A stretch of 46,924 nucleotides of DNA from DASRCB01 sp035653295. GTDB taxonomy: Bacteria > Acidobacteriota > Terriglobia > Bryobacterales > Bryobacteraceae. The notes beneath the pieces were generated by a model. That model was not told the origin of the DNA. It was given only the letters and a program-made list of their open reading frames with translations, and ran no database searches. A program made the position numbers and the translations under genes. Within the stretch, counting starts at the first letter, position 1; every line of letters begins with the position of its first letter. The stretch covers positions 1 through 46,924 of the forward strand of contig DASRCB010000312.1 in NCBI GenBank assembly GCA_035653295.1, in the 5' to 3' direction. Positions 18,259 to 27,496 of the stretch are shown here, one piece after another.

Positions 18259-20829
18259 ATGCAGAGCACCAGCCTCGGCGGGTATGAAATCCTCGACAAG
18301 CTCGGTGAAGGGGGCATGGGCGAGGTGTGGCGGGCCCGCGACCCGCGCCTGAGCCGTCTGGTGGCGCTCAAGATCCTGCCGCCCGGGGTCGCCTCCGATC
18401 CGGCCCGGCAGGCGCGATTCGAACAGGAAGCGCGGGCCCTCGCGGCGCTCAATCACCCGAATATCGTGGGAATTTACGGGGCGGGCGCCGAAAATGGACA
18501 ATCATGGCTCGCCTCCGAGCTGGTGAGCGGCGAATCGCTGCGCGCGCTGATCGACCGGGGGCGCCTGCCCACCCGGCGCATCATCGATATCGCAACCCAG
18601 GCGGCCGACGCCATCGCAGCCGCCCATGCCGCCGGCATCATCCATCGCGATCTCAAGCCTTAGAACATCATGATCGCGGACGATGGCCGCGTGAAGGTGC
18701 TGGATTTCGGGCTGGCGAAGCAGGCCGCCGCCGCGCCTTCGGAGAACACCGCCACGCTGGCGCTGTCGCAGCCGGGAACCGTGCTGGGCACCGCCGGGTA
18801 CATGTCCCCGGAGCAGGTCCGGGGCATTGCGGTCGATCACCGCTCCGACATCTTCAGCTTCGGGGTGGTGCTGTACGAGATGATCACCGGCCGCCGCGCC
18901 TTCGAGGGGCCCTCCGCGGTGGAGACGATGAACGCCATCCTGCGGGACGATCCGCCGGAGATTCCGGAGACGGCGAATGTGCCGCCGGCCCTGCGCGGGA
19001 TCGTGAATCGCTGTCTGGAGAAGCGGCCGGAACAGCGCTTCCAGTCGGCCGCGGACCTCGCGTTCGCGCTGCGGTCCATCAGCGCGGGAACGGGCAGCAT
19101 TACCGGAGTGCAGCGTGCCGCGGCGGCGCCTGATAAGGGCCGCAAATGGCTGGCGCCGGTTATCGCCGGGCTTGCGGCCATTGCCCTTTTCGCCGGCGGG
19201 TTCCTGACCCGCAGCTGGGTCGGCCGGCGCGAGCCGCCTCGCTTCCAGCGGATCACGTTTCGAAAAGGCCTCGTCACCAATGCGCGATTTACGGCCGACG
19301 GCCGCAATGTGATCTACACCGCTCATTGGGACGGAGGTCCCGCGCGGACGTATTTCACGCAGCCGGGGAATCCGGAATCGCGCGATCTGGATCTGCCGAA
19401 CGACGCGCTGCTGCTGGGCGTCTCGTCCAAATCGGACGTGGCGTTTCTGGAGGGTCCGTTCCTGCCGAACGGTCTGGGAACTCTGGCGCGCAGTTCGGTT
19501 TCGGGCGGGCAGATGCGTCCCTGGCTGGAGAGGGTGGCGCTGGCGGACTGGGCGCCTGACGCTTCGTCTATGGCCGTCGTGCGCTCCGTCAATGGCCGCT
19601 TTCGACTGGAATATCCGATCGGAACCACGCTGCTGGACAACATGAATTTCCCGCCGCGCGCCATCCGCGTGTCGCCTGACGGCGAACATATCGCGCTGCT
19701 GCAGTACCACGAGGCATCCAACGTCGCCATCAACGTCATCGATCGATCGGGCAAGGCCACGCTGCTCGGCGTGGTTTCCGATCAGCTCCCGAATTTGACG
19801 GATCCGCTGCTCTGCTGGCGCCCGGATGGCCGCGAGATCTGGTATCGATCGTTCGACCCGAAAGAGTGGGGAACCATGTACGGCATGGATCTGAAAGGCC
19901 GCCGCCGCGTGCTGCTGCGCGTACCGGGACACGCGGTGATTTACGACGTTAGCCGCGATGGGCGCGTGCTGCTGCGCACCGATACGCGGCAGGTCGGGAT
20001 TCTGGGCGTGGCGCCCGGACAGACCCAGGAGCGCGATCTGTCGTGTTTGGACGTGAGTGGGCTGAGCGGCATGTCCGAAGATGGGCGGTACATCGCCGCG
20101 ACGGTGACCGGGGAAGCGGGCGGCCCAAAAGGGAGCGTGTATCTGCGAAACACGGATGGATCGCCTCCGGTGCGCCTTGGCGATGGGGCCGCGTGGGCGC
20201 TTTCGCCCGACGGCAAATGGGTTTCGTCCTTCACATCCGAAGGAACCGGGGCGCGCCGGTATGCGCTGCTGCCGACCGGGGCCGGCGAAGAGCGGCAGAT
20301 CCTGATTCCGGGCCTGAAAGGCATGAACCTGCCGTTCGGCTGGTCCAGCGACGACAAGACGTTATTCGTGTTTGGCCCGGGAACGAAGGGCGTGCGGGAT
20401 TACCTGTGGAACTCGGATACCGGCGCGCTGAAACCGATCACGCCCGACGGCGTTGTGGATATGGTTCCGCTGGTTTCGCCCGACCGGCAGCGCATTGCCA
20501 CCAAGGGCCCCGACGGGGAGTGGTGGTTGTATCCGGTGGACGGCAGCGCCGGGCAACCGGCGAAGGGGCTGACGGAGCACGACATCCCTGTGGGCTGGCG
20601 CGCGGACAATCGGTCCCTGTACGTGAACATGCACCACGATGAGAACCGCATGGCCATGATTTCCACCGTCGACGTGTTCACGGGACAGCGCACGCCGTGG
20701 AAGACGATTCAGCCCGCACAGCCCGTGGATCAGGTCGGAAACATCCTGATCACGCCGGACGGGCGGGCTTATGCTTACAATTTCCTGGTGAAGACGTCGG
20801 AATTGTACGTCGCCGACGGGGTGCAGTGA
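18259..20829 (+). pseudogene. Ser/Thr protein kinase with TolB-like C-terminal propeller, interrupted by an in-frame TAG
   Basis: One continuous frame of 856 sense codons is interrupted by a single amber codon (18661-18663, codon 135). It falls in the catalytic loop HRDLKP-stop-NIMI, where the family normally has Glu (GAG), so a G-to-T change explains it. Other kinase motifs are intact: GEGGMGEVW, VALKIL, DFGLAK, GTAGYMSPEQ. A transmembrane helix lies at about 296-316. The C-terminal ~540 residues form a TolB/WD-like propeller. If the stop is real, the pieces would be a 134-residue N-lobe and a product from ATG 18670 lacking the catalytic Asp. Alternatives are a sequencing error or amber readthrough. 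Confidence 0.85.
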
Positions 20830-20923
20830 GAGGCGATATGTCCGCTCTGTCACGACTAACGTTGCCGCCCAACAGCGCTCACCAGAACTGAAGCCGCCGG
20901 CTGTTACAGTAGGAACATCCCTC

Positions 20924-22951
20924 ATGTTTTGCAGTAAGCCCTCGTTGTGCCTGGGTTCCCTCGCGCTCGTTCTCGTTTCGTGCTCTTCCAGTCCAAAAAA
21001 TGCGTCCCCCGCTGAGGCAGCGCCCGTCCATCTCAAACCGCTGAACGTGGTGGTTGTCACCATCGATACGCTGCGCGCCGATCATCTGCACTGCTACGGG
21101 TACCAAAAAATCGAGACGCCGGTGCTCGATGGGCTGGCGCAGCGCGGTACGCTGTTCGAAACCGCCGTGGCGCAGGCGCCGCTGACCCCGCCATCCCACG
21201 CCAGCATCTTCACCGGCCAGTACCCGACCGTCCACGGGGTGCGCAGCACCGGCGGATTCGTGCTGCAGTCGTCCTCGCACCCGCTGGCCAGAATTCTCCA
21301 CGAGCAGGGCTGGGACACGGGCGCGTTCGTCAGCTCCGCCGTGCTGAAAAAAGTGATCGGCTTCGGCAACGGCTTCGATACGTACGATGACGAGATGCCT
21401 CGCGTGGGCAAGGCTTTCAGCGTTCGCGAAGATCCGGAGCGGAAGGCCGGCGCCACCGTCGATCGCGCCATCGCCTGGCTGAATGGGCAATCCGGAAAGC
21501 CATACTTCCTGTGGGTTCATCTCTATGATCCGCACCAGCCCTATAATCCGCCGGGCGCGTTCAAGGCAAAGTACAAGGACCGCCCCTACGACGGCGAGAT
21601 CGCCTATACGGACCAGCAGCTCGGGCGCCTGCTCGATGCGATCGGCAAAAAGTCACCCGCGGATCAGACCATCATCGCGGTTATTTCCGATCATGGCGAG
21701 AGCCTGTCCGAGCACGGCGAGTATACGCACGGCGTCTTTCTTTACGACGCCACCCTGCACATCGCCTTCATGATGGCTGGACCGGGCGTGCCCGCGGGCA
21801 TGCGCGTAAAGCAGCAGGTGCGCAGCATCGACCTTCTGCCCACCGTGCTCGCGCTGCTCGGTGGCAGTGCTCCTGCAAACGTGCAGGGGCTGAGCCTGGT
21901 TCCGACGTTCTCGGGCAAGACCGTGCCGACCGACATCTCCTATGAAGAGACGCTGTACCCGAAAGTGGCGCTGGGCTGGGCCGAGCTTCGCGGCATCCGC
22001 ACCAATCACTGGAAGTACATCCGTGCTCCGAAGCCCGAGCTGTACGACCTGACGCAGGATCCGGGCGAGACCAATAATGTCATCGCGCAGCATCCGCAGG
22101 AGGTGGCGCGGTTCGAGGCGCACCTCGCCAACGTCATCGGAGCGAACGGATCGGAAAAGGTGCGGACCGACATGGTTGACGAGAAAATGACCGCGCAGCT
22201 GCGGTCGCTCGGGTACCTCGGCGGCTCATCGCCGCGGGAGTACGTGCTGAATGGCCAGGGCCCGGATCCCAAGGATCGCGTCGGCATTCTCAAGCTGCTC
22301 TACGACGCCGAAGAACCGAACAGCCATCTTCCCGAGGCGAAGCGCATCGCGATGCTTCAGGAGGCCGTGCGCGAGGACCCGCAGGACCCGTCGCTCTATC
22401 ACATGCTCGGCGGCGAACTGGAGAAGACCGGGCAATACGGAAAGGCGCTCGACCTCTACGAGGATGCGCTCCGCAAAGGCGTGGAGGACGGCCGGCTGCA
22501 CTCGCGCATTGCGGATCTGGCGCTCCGTTCCGGCAACAAGGACATCGCTATTGCCGAGTACGAGCGTGCGGCGCGATTCAATCCTACGGATCTCGAGAGC
22601 CAGACCAACCTGGGCACCGCGTATCTCGAGAAGGGGCGCGTCGCGGATGCCGAGCGTGTCTTTCAGTGGATTCTGGCGAACGACCCCCATTCGCCCGAAG
22701 CGCACAACGGCCTTGGGCTGATCGCCATCCAGCGGCGCGACATGGCTGCCGCGCAGACGCAATTCGAACAAGCCGTGCAGCTGAATCCCGACCTGGTGGA
22801 GGCGCAGATGAACCTCGGGCTGATCTACGCCATGTCCGGTGATCGCGCGCGCGCCCGGCAGTGCTTCGAGGCGTTCCTCGCCAAGGCGCCGCCGGCGCAA
22901 TACGGGGCGTTGTTTCCGAAGGTGAGAGCACAACTCGCCGAGCTTCGATGA
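20924..22951 (+). CDS. Sulfatase-fold lipoprotein fused to TPR repeats
   Basis: The product is 675 residues. A lipobox (LVLVSC, Cys20 region) predicts a membrane-anchored lipoprotein. The alkaline-phosphatase-superfamily domain at about 40-440 has metal-ligand motifs VTIDTLRADHL and ISDHGESLSEHGEYTHG. Where sulfatases have C/S-x-P-x-R, this protein has T88-P-P-S-H, so there is no formylglycine site. A Thr nucleophile would fit a phosphodiester or phosphoglycerol-transfer type reaction better than sulfate ester cleavage. TPRs fill about 470-675. The stop overlaps the next TPR gene by 4 nt (ATGA), so the two are probably one operon. Confidence 0.9.
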   Translation: MFCSKPSLCLGSLALVLVSCSSSPKNASPAEAAPVHLKPLNVVVVTIDTLRADHLHCYGYQKIETPVLDGLAQRGTLFETAVAQAPLTPPSHASIFTGQYPTVHGVRSTGGFVLQSSSHPLARILHEQGWDTGAFVSSAVLKKVIGFGNGFDTYDDEMPRVGKAFSVREDPERKAGATVDRAIAWLNGQSGKPYFLWVHLYDPHQPYNPPGAFKAKYKDRPYDGEIAYTDQQLGRLLDAIGKKSPADQTIIAVISDHGESLSEHGEYTHGVFLYDATLHIAFMMAGPGVPAGMRVKQQVRSIDLLPTVLALLGGSAPANVQGLSLVPTFSGKTVPTDISYEETLYPKVALGWAELRGIRTNHWKYIRAPKPELYDLTQDPGETNNVIAQHPQEVARFEAHLANVIGANGSEKVRTDMVDEKMTAQLRSLGYLGGSSPREYVLNGQGPDPKDRVGILKLLYDAEEPNSHLPEAKRIAMLQEAVREDPQDPSLYHMLGGELEKTGQYGKALDLYEDALRKGVEDGRLHSRIADLALRSGNKDIAIAEYERAARFNPTDLESQTNLGTAYLEKGRVADAERVFQWILANDPHSPEAHNGLGLIAIQRRDMAAAQTQFEQAVQLNPDLVEAQMNLGLIYAMSGDRARARQCFEAFLAKAPPAQYGALFPKVRAQLAELR

Positions 22952-23964
22952 TCGCGCGCGCTTCTGCCCTGCTGCTGGCGGCGGCCGCATGGGCCCAGTC
23001 GGAGATGGATTTCTGCGACAGGGCGCAGCTGGCCACGTTGCGGCAACAGAGCAGGGACGCGGCGAACGCGCGGCAGTACGATGCCGCCGCCGCGAAGCTG
23101 AAGCAGGCGATTGCGGTCTGTCCTTCCGACCAGCAGCTTCTTCTGGATCTGGCGCGGGCCGATATCGAGCGCCGGGATTTCAACGCCGCTATCGCGGATG
23201 CGCGGAATTACCTCAGCGGCGATCCGGGATCGGTGGGCGGACGGGTGCTGCTGGCCGATGCTTACTTCATGGCGGGACGTTTGCAGGAGGCGCAGACGCT
23301 GTCGACTCAGATCCTTGGCGCCGACCGCGGCAACAGCGCGGCGCTGAAGATCCGGGCCAACGCCCGCTATCTCCTGAACGATTTCAGCGGCGCCAGGGAT
23401 GACTTCATCGATCTGATGGCGCGCCATCCCGACGACCAGGACGCGCCGTACATGCTGGGGCGCATGTATTACCAGGAAGGCAGTCTCGACCTCGCGATCG
23501 GACAGTTCGAGCGCGTGCTGCGGCTGAATGCGGCGGCATACAAAGCGCTCGACGGCCTGGGACTCTGCTACGCCGCAACCGGCGACAACAAAAACGCGAT
23601 TCACTATTTCCTCGCGTCGATTCGCGCGAACCCCGATTATGACCAGCCGTATGCCGATTTGTCCGAAGTGCTGCTGAAGACCGGCGATAACCAGAAAGCG
23701 TGGGGCGCCGCGGCGAAAGCCGCAAATCGCAATCCGAATTCGGCGCGGAATTTTTATCTGGGCGGCAAGGCGCTCTACAATCTCGGCCAAACCGAGCAGT
23801 CTCTGAAGTGGCTGGAGCGCTCCGCGGCGCTGGATCCGAACTATCCGCAACCGCTCTATCTGCTGGCGCTGGTGTACCACCGGCTCGGGCAGGACGGCAA
23901 AGCCGCGGAAGCTCGGAGGCAATTCCAGACAGTAAACGAGAAAGCGCGCGGCAAAACAAAGTAG
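22948..23964 (+). CDS. Exported TPR-repeat protein
   Basis: The product is 338 residues. A short signal peptide (MIARASALLLAAAAWAQS) is followed by tandem tetratricopeptide repeats over almost the whole length (for example AAYKALDGLGLCYAATGDNK and ALYNLGQTEQSLKWLERSAA). TPRs mediate protein-protein contacts. No enzyme motif is present. The ATG overlaps the stop of the sulfatase-TPR gene (ATGA), and both gene products are predicted to be exported, so a periplasmic complex is a reasonable inference. It converges with the cytochrome gene, 27 nt apart. Confidence 0.88.
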   Translation: MIARASALLLAAAAWAQSEMDFCDRAQLATLRQQSRDAANARQYDAAAAKLKQAIAVCPSDQQLLLDLARADIERRDFNAAIADARNYLSGDPGSVGGRVLLADAYFMAGRLQEAQTLSTQILGADRGNSAALKIRANARYLLNDFSGARDDFIDLMARHPDDQDAPYMLGRMYYQEGSLDLAIGQFERVLRLNAAAYKALDGLGLCYAATGDNKNAIHYFLASIRANPDYDQPYADLSEVLLKTGDNQKAWGAAAKAANRNPNSARNFYLGGKALYNLGQTEQSLKWLERSAALDPNYPQPLYLLALVYHRLGQDGKAAEARRQFQTVNEKARGKTK

Positions 23965-23991
23965 TCGGTTTCTGTCTGTCCTGTAGCCGTG

Positions 23992-25596
23992 TCACGGCGC
24001 ACCGGCGGCCATCAACCGCCGCGCCTGCTGCGCCTCAATGTTCCCCGGAAACGCCCGGGCATACCGGTCCCAGGTTTCGCGCACCTTCTCCGCGTCTCCG
24101 GCCTTCTTGTAAATTCCGGCAAGGGCGACATACGCCTGTTCCAGCAGCGGTTCCAGTTGCAGCGCATGTTCCAGACTCGCCGTGGCGCGGGTGCGATCGC
24201 CTGCTGCCCACCACGCGTAGCCTTCATCCAGATAATGCGACGCAACACCGGGCTCAACCTGAATGGCCTGAGCGAAACTCGCCGCGGCGCTCCGGCCGCG
24301 ATGCATGCCCAGCAGCACCATACCGATCCCGGTGGAAATGGCGGGATCCAGTGGAGAATCGCGCTTCGCGGAACTGAGCAGCCGCAGGCCATCCACCATG
24401 TGCCGCGCGGACCGGTAGCGGCGGCCCACTTCAACGTCCGCCAGGCCGAGGTTGCGGTCGGCGAACGAAGCCGGCGGTTCGCGCCATGCCACCAGCGGCT
24501 CGGGCAAGTCTTCGCCCTGCTCGAACTGCGGAAATCGCAGAATGTGATGATCGGTGAACGAGGTGTGGCCCCCGTCGCTCACGGACCGCTTCGGCATGTG
24601 GCAGCCGATGCAGTCATCGGCGGGTTTGGCGTGCGTGGCCAGCAGCGCCGTCCCGTGGCACGCAAGACAGCGGGCCCGGAAGTACGCTTTCGGATCGGCG
24701 GGCTGCTGATGCGGATCGTGGCAGGATCCACACCACATTTTTCCGTGGCTCTGCCGCGCGCAGGTGCTCAGGGCCAGTTGCTGCACATGGCTGATCACTT
24801 TCAAGGCCCGGGCGCGCGACGGGTCGCGCGATCCGGCGAACACGTAAACGGAAAAGATGTCCTCCAGCTCCATGCCGGCGCGGAAATCGCTGACGGTCCG
24901 GCCGGGATTCGGAATCCGGGCCACGCCGCTGAGATGGCATTGCTCGCAAATGCTGTCCCGGGCGCGCGGCGAAAGCTTCGCGGGATTGACGATCGAGCCT
25001 GGCACGGGCGCGCGCAAATGCGCCGCAACCGGACCGTGGCAGCGTTCGCAGGTGATGCCCTCCTGTCCGGGAACGAACGGCGGCTGCTGGTAGCGATTCA
25101 GCGTGCCGCGCACCGGCCGAGCCTGCCCCGCGTGGCAGAACACGCACTCCGGCGTCACCGGGCGATTGAAGTCCGGCGTAGTATCGGCTTCGTATCCGGG
25201 CGCCACGTCCCAGGTCTTGCGCGCCGTGTACCAGGCGATGGGCGATTGAAACAGCGCGTCGCCGATCTGAATCAGAAATCCGAACGCGTGCGTGCCGGAG
25301 CCGATGGCCCACGCCATATCATGCTGCGCGCTGATCCCGTCGCGTTCGATGCTCTGCACCAGGCGGCCGTTGTCCCAGTGGACGGCGAACTTCGTTTTTG
25401 AAACGGCATGCGTGAACCGGACTGAAGGCAGCTCCGTGGGCCGGCTGAGGGCGTGAGCCATTGCCGTGGCTTCGTACCCGGTCACTTCACGCGAGTGGCA
25501 TTGCGCGCACGGGTGCGAAGCCGGCGCGGCGCCGCACAACAACAAAACCACGGGCGCCAGAAGAGCGTGCCGTAAACTGGCGGATACAGCATTCAT
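23992..25596 (-). CDS. Multihaem c-type cytochrome fused to TPR repeats
   Basis: The product is 534 residues. After a signal peptide (LLAPVVLLLCGAAPAS) there are seven CXXCH haem-binding motifs: CAQCH (30-34), CVFCH, CERCH, CEQCH, CGSCH, CLACH and CIGCH. These suggest a seven-haem periplasmic electron carrier. The C-terminal ~170 residues are TPR repeats. The first ATG shares bases with the ATG of the divergent PQQ dehydrogenase gene. The pairing suggests the cytochrome could accept electrons from the quinoprotein, but that is inference from position only. Confidence 0.9.
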   Translation of the reverse strand: MNAVSASLRHALLAPVVLLLCGAAPASHPCAQCHSREVTGYEATAMAHALSRPTELPSVRFTHAVSKTKFAVHWDNGRLVQSIERDGISAQHDMAWAIGSGTHAFGFLIQIGDALFQSPIAWYTARKTWDVAPGYEADTTPDFNRPVTPECVFCHAGQARPVRGTLNRYQQPPFVPGQEGITCERCHGPVAAHLRAPVPGSIVNPAKLSPRARDSICEQCHLSGVARIPNPGRTVSDFRAGMELEDIFSVYVFAGSRDPSRARALKVISHVQQLALSTCARQSHGKMWCGSCHDPHQQPADPKAYFRARCLACHGTALLATHAKPADDCIGCHMPKRSVSDGGHTSFTDHHILRFPQFEQGEDLPEPLVAWREPPASFADRNLGLADVEVGRRYRSARHMVDGLRLLSSAKRDSPLDPAISTGIGMVLLGMHRGRSAAASFAQAIQVEPGVASHYLDEGYAWWAAGDRTRATASLEHALQLEPLLEQAYVALAGIYKKAGDAEKVRETWDRYARAFPGNIEAQQARRLMAAGAP

Positions 25597-27496
25597 GAAC
25601 AGCTTTGCTTATCGTATTGCAGGCGCAAGCACGCTCCTGCTGATCGTTTGTTCCTCCGTGATGGCCGCGCAGCACGAATGGCGCGCGTGGGGCGGCGACC
25701 CGGGCGGCACGCGGTATTCCGATCTGCGGCAAATCGATACCGCCAATGTCGGCAGGCTCCAGCGCGCCTGGACGTACCACACCGGCGAGGTCGCTACCGG
25801 CGCGATCAGCACGCAGCGCCAGCGCATCGCCGCGTTCGAGGCTACACCGCTGGATATCGACGGCGTCCTCTATTTCTCGACTCCGAGCAGCCGCGTGATC
25901 GCGCTCGACTCTGAAACGGGCAAACAGCTCTGGGCGTTCGATCCCCAGGCCGGGGCGGCCAAACGGAAGTTCGACGCCAGCCGCGGAGTGGCGTACTGGC
26001 AGGACGCGAGCGGCGCCGACCGCCGCATCGTTTACGGCACGCTGGACGCGCGGCTCATCGAACTGGATGCGCGCACCGGCAGGCCACGATCCGACTTCGG
26101 CGACAACGGCGCGGTCTATCTGCGGCCTGGCGCCGCGGACAAGTTCCCTGCCCTGCAATACGAAATGACCTCGCCGCCGGCCATCTGGCGCAATCTGGTG
26201 ATCTGCGGCTCGGCGGTGCCGGAGTATCCCTCGCGCGGGCCGAGCGGCGTCGTGCGCGCCTTCGATGTGCGAACAGGCAAGCTGGTGTGGACCTTCCACA
26301 CCGTGCCGCAGCCGGGCGAGCCGGGACACGAAACGTGGGCCGACAGCGCATGGCAGGACCGCACCGGCGCGAACGTGTGGTCGATCATGAGCGTCGACGC
26401 GCAGCGCGGCATGATTTTCCTGCCCATCGGTTCGGCTTCCTACGATTTCTACGGCGCGGACCGCAAAGGCGCCGACCTGTACGCCAACTGCGTGGTCGCG
26501 CTCGACGCCGCAACCGGCAAGCCCCTTTGGCATTTCCAGGTGGTGCATCACGACATCTGGGATTACGATCCGCCGGCACAACCCGTGCTGGCCACCGTGA
26601 AGCGCGACGGCCGCGAGATTCCCGCGGTAGTGCAGTTGACCAAGATGGGTTTCGTGTTCGTGCTCGATCGTCTCACGGGCAAGCCGCTGTTTCCGGTGGA
26701 GGAGCGCGCCGTACCGCAAAGCGGCGTTCCCGGAGAATCGACGTGGCCCACGCAGCCATTCCCGGTCCAGCCGCCGCCGCTGTCGCGGATGACCATCACT
26801 CGCGATGACATTACCAATGTCACTCCGGAATCGCATCGCTATTGCGCGGAACTGTTCGATAAACTGACCAATCACGGCATGTTCACGCCCTACGGCGAGC
26901 AGCAAACGCTGGTGCTGCCGGGGACCCTGGGCGGCGCCACGTGGTCGGGCGGATCGTTCGATCCCGCTTCCGGCCTGCTCTATGTCAACACCAACGAACT
27001 GGGCGCCCTGGGCTATATGAAACCGCAGCCAGACGGATCGCCGGAGCGCTATCGCCGGGCCAATCCGACCGGCGGCGAGTACGCGCGGTTCTGGGATGAG
27101 CATGGCTGGCCGTGCCAGAAACCGCCATGGGGCAACCTGAACGCGATTGACCTGAACAACGGCGGAATCGTGTGGAAGCGGCCGCTGGGAAGCGTGCCGG
27201 AACTGGCGGCGCATGGCTTGACCAATACCGGTACGCCAAACCTGGGGGGATCCATCGTGACCGCGGGCGGGCTGGTGTTCATCGGCGCAACCACCGACCA
27301 CAAATTCCGCGCCTTCGACGCACGTACCGGAAAAGAGCTGTGGTCCGCCGATCTGCCCGCCAGCGGGCACGCCACGCCGATGACGTACGCAGGCCCGAAG
27401 AGCGGCCGGCAGTTCGTCGTGATTGCCGCGGGAGGAGGAGGGTTCTTCGAAGGACCGGCCTCCGATGAGCTGATCGCATTCGCACTTCCGAAATGA
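25595..27496 (+). CDS. PQQ-dependent (quinoprotein) dehydrogenase, glucose dehydrogenase-like
   Basis: The product is 633 residues. A signal peptide (STLLLIVCSSVMAA) is followed by an eight-bladed quinoprotein propeller with repeated Trp-docking motifs (TGKQLWAFDPQAG, TGKLVWTFHTVP, TGKPLWHFQVVHHDIWDYD, TGKELWSADLP). The sequence resembles the soluble part of membrane glucose dehydrogenases (HHDIWDYDPPAQPVL) but lacks their N-terminal membrane anchor. It would oxidise a sugar or alcohol in the periplasm and pass electrons to quinone or cytochrome. The ATG at 25595 is chosen because it begins the signal peptide. The stop overlaps the next start (ATGA). Confidence 0.92.
   Translation: MNSFAYRIAGASTLLLIVCSSVMAAQHEWRAWGGDPGGTRYSDLRQIDTANVGRLQRAWTYHTGEVATGAISTQRQRIAAFEATPLDIDGVLYFSTPSSRVIALDSETGKQLWAFDPQAGAAKRKFDASRGVAYWQDASGADRRIVYGTLDARLIELDARTGRPRSDFGDNGAVYLRPGAADKFPALQYEMTSPPAIWRNLVICGSAVPEYPSRGPSGVVRAFDVRTGKLVWTFHTVPQPGEPGHETWADSAWQDRTGANVWSIMSVDAQRGMIFLPIGSASYDFYGADRKGADLYANCVVALDAATGKPLWHFQVVHHDIWDYDPPAQPVLATVKRDGREIPAVVQLTKMGFVFVLDRLTGKPLFPVEERAVPQSGVPGESTWPTQPFPVQPPPLSRMTITRDDITNVTPESHRYCAELFDKLTNHGMFTPYGEQQTLVLPGTLGGATWSGGSFDPASGLLYVNTNELGALGYMKPQPDGSPERYRRANPTGGEYARFWDEHGWPCQKPPWGNLNAIDLNNGGIVWKRPLGSVPELAAHGLTNTGTPNLGGSIVTAGGLVFIGATTDHKFRAFDARTGKELWSADLPASGHATPMTYAGPKSGRQFVVIAAGGGGFFEGPASDELIAFALPK

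Noticed and set aside
18502..19932. Long open minus-strand frame opposite the kinase/TolB gene
   Set aside because: Arg/His-rich antisense composition and no motif. The plus strand carries clear kinase motifs.
25487..27370. Open minus-strand frame of 627 codons opposite the PQQ dehydrogenase
   Set aside because: Typical high-GC shadow frame. The opposite strand has signal peptide and quinoprotein repeats.
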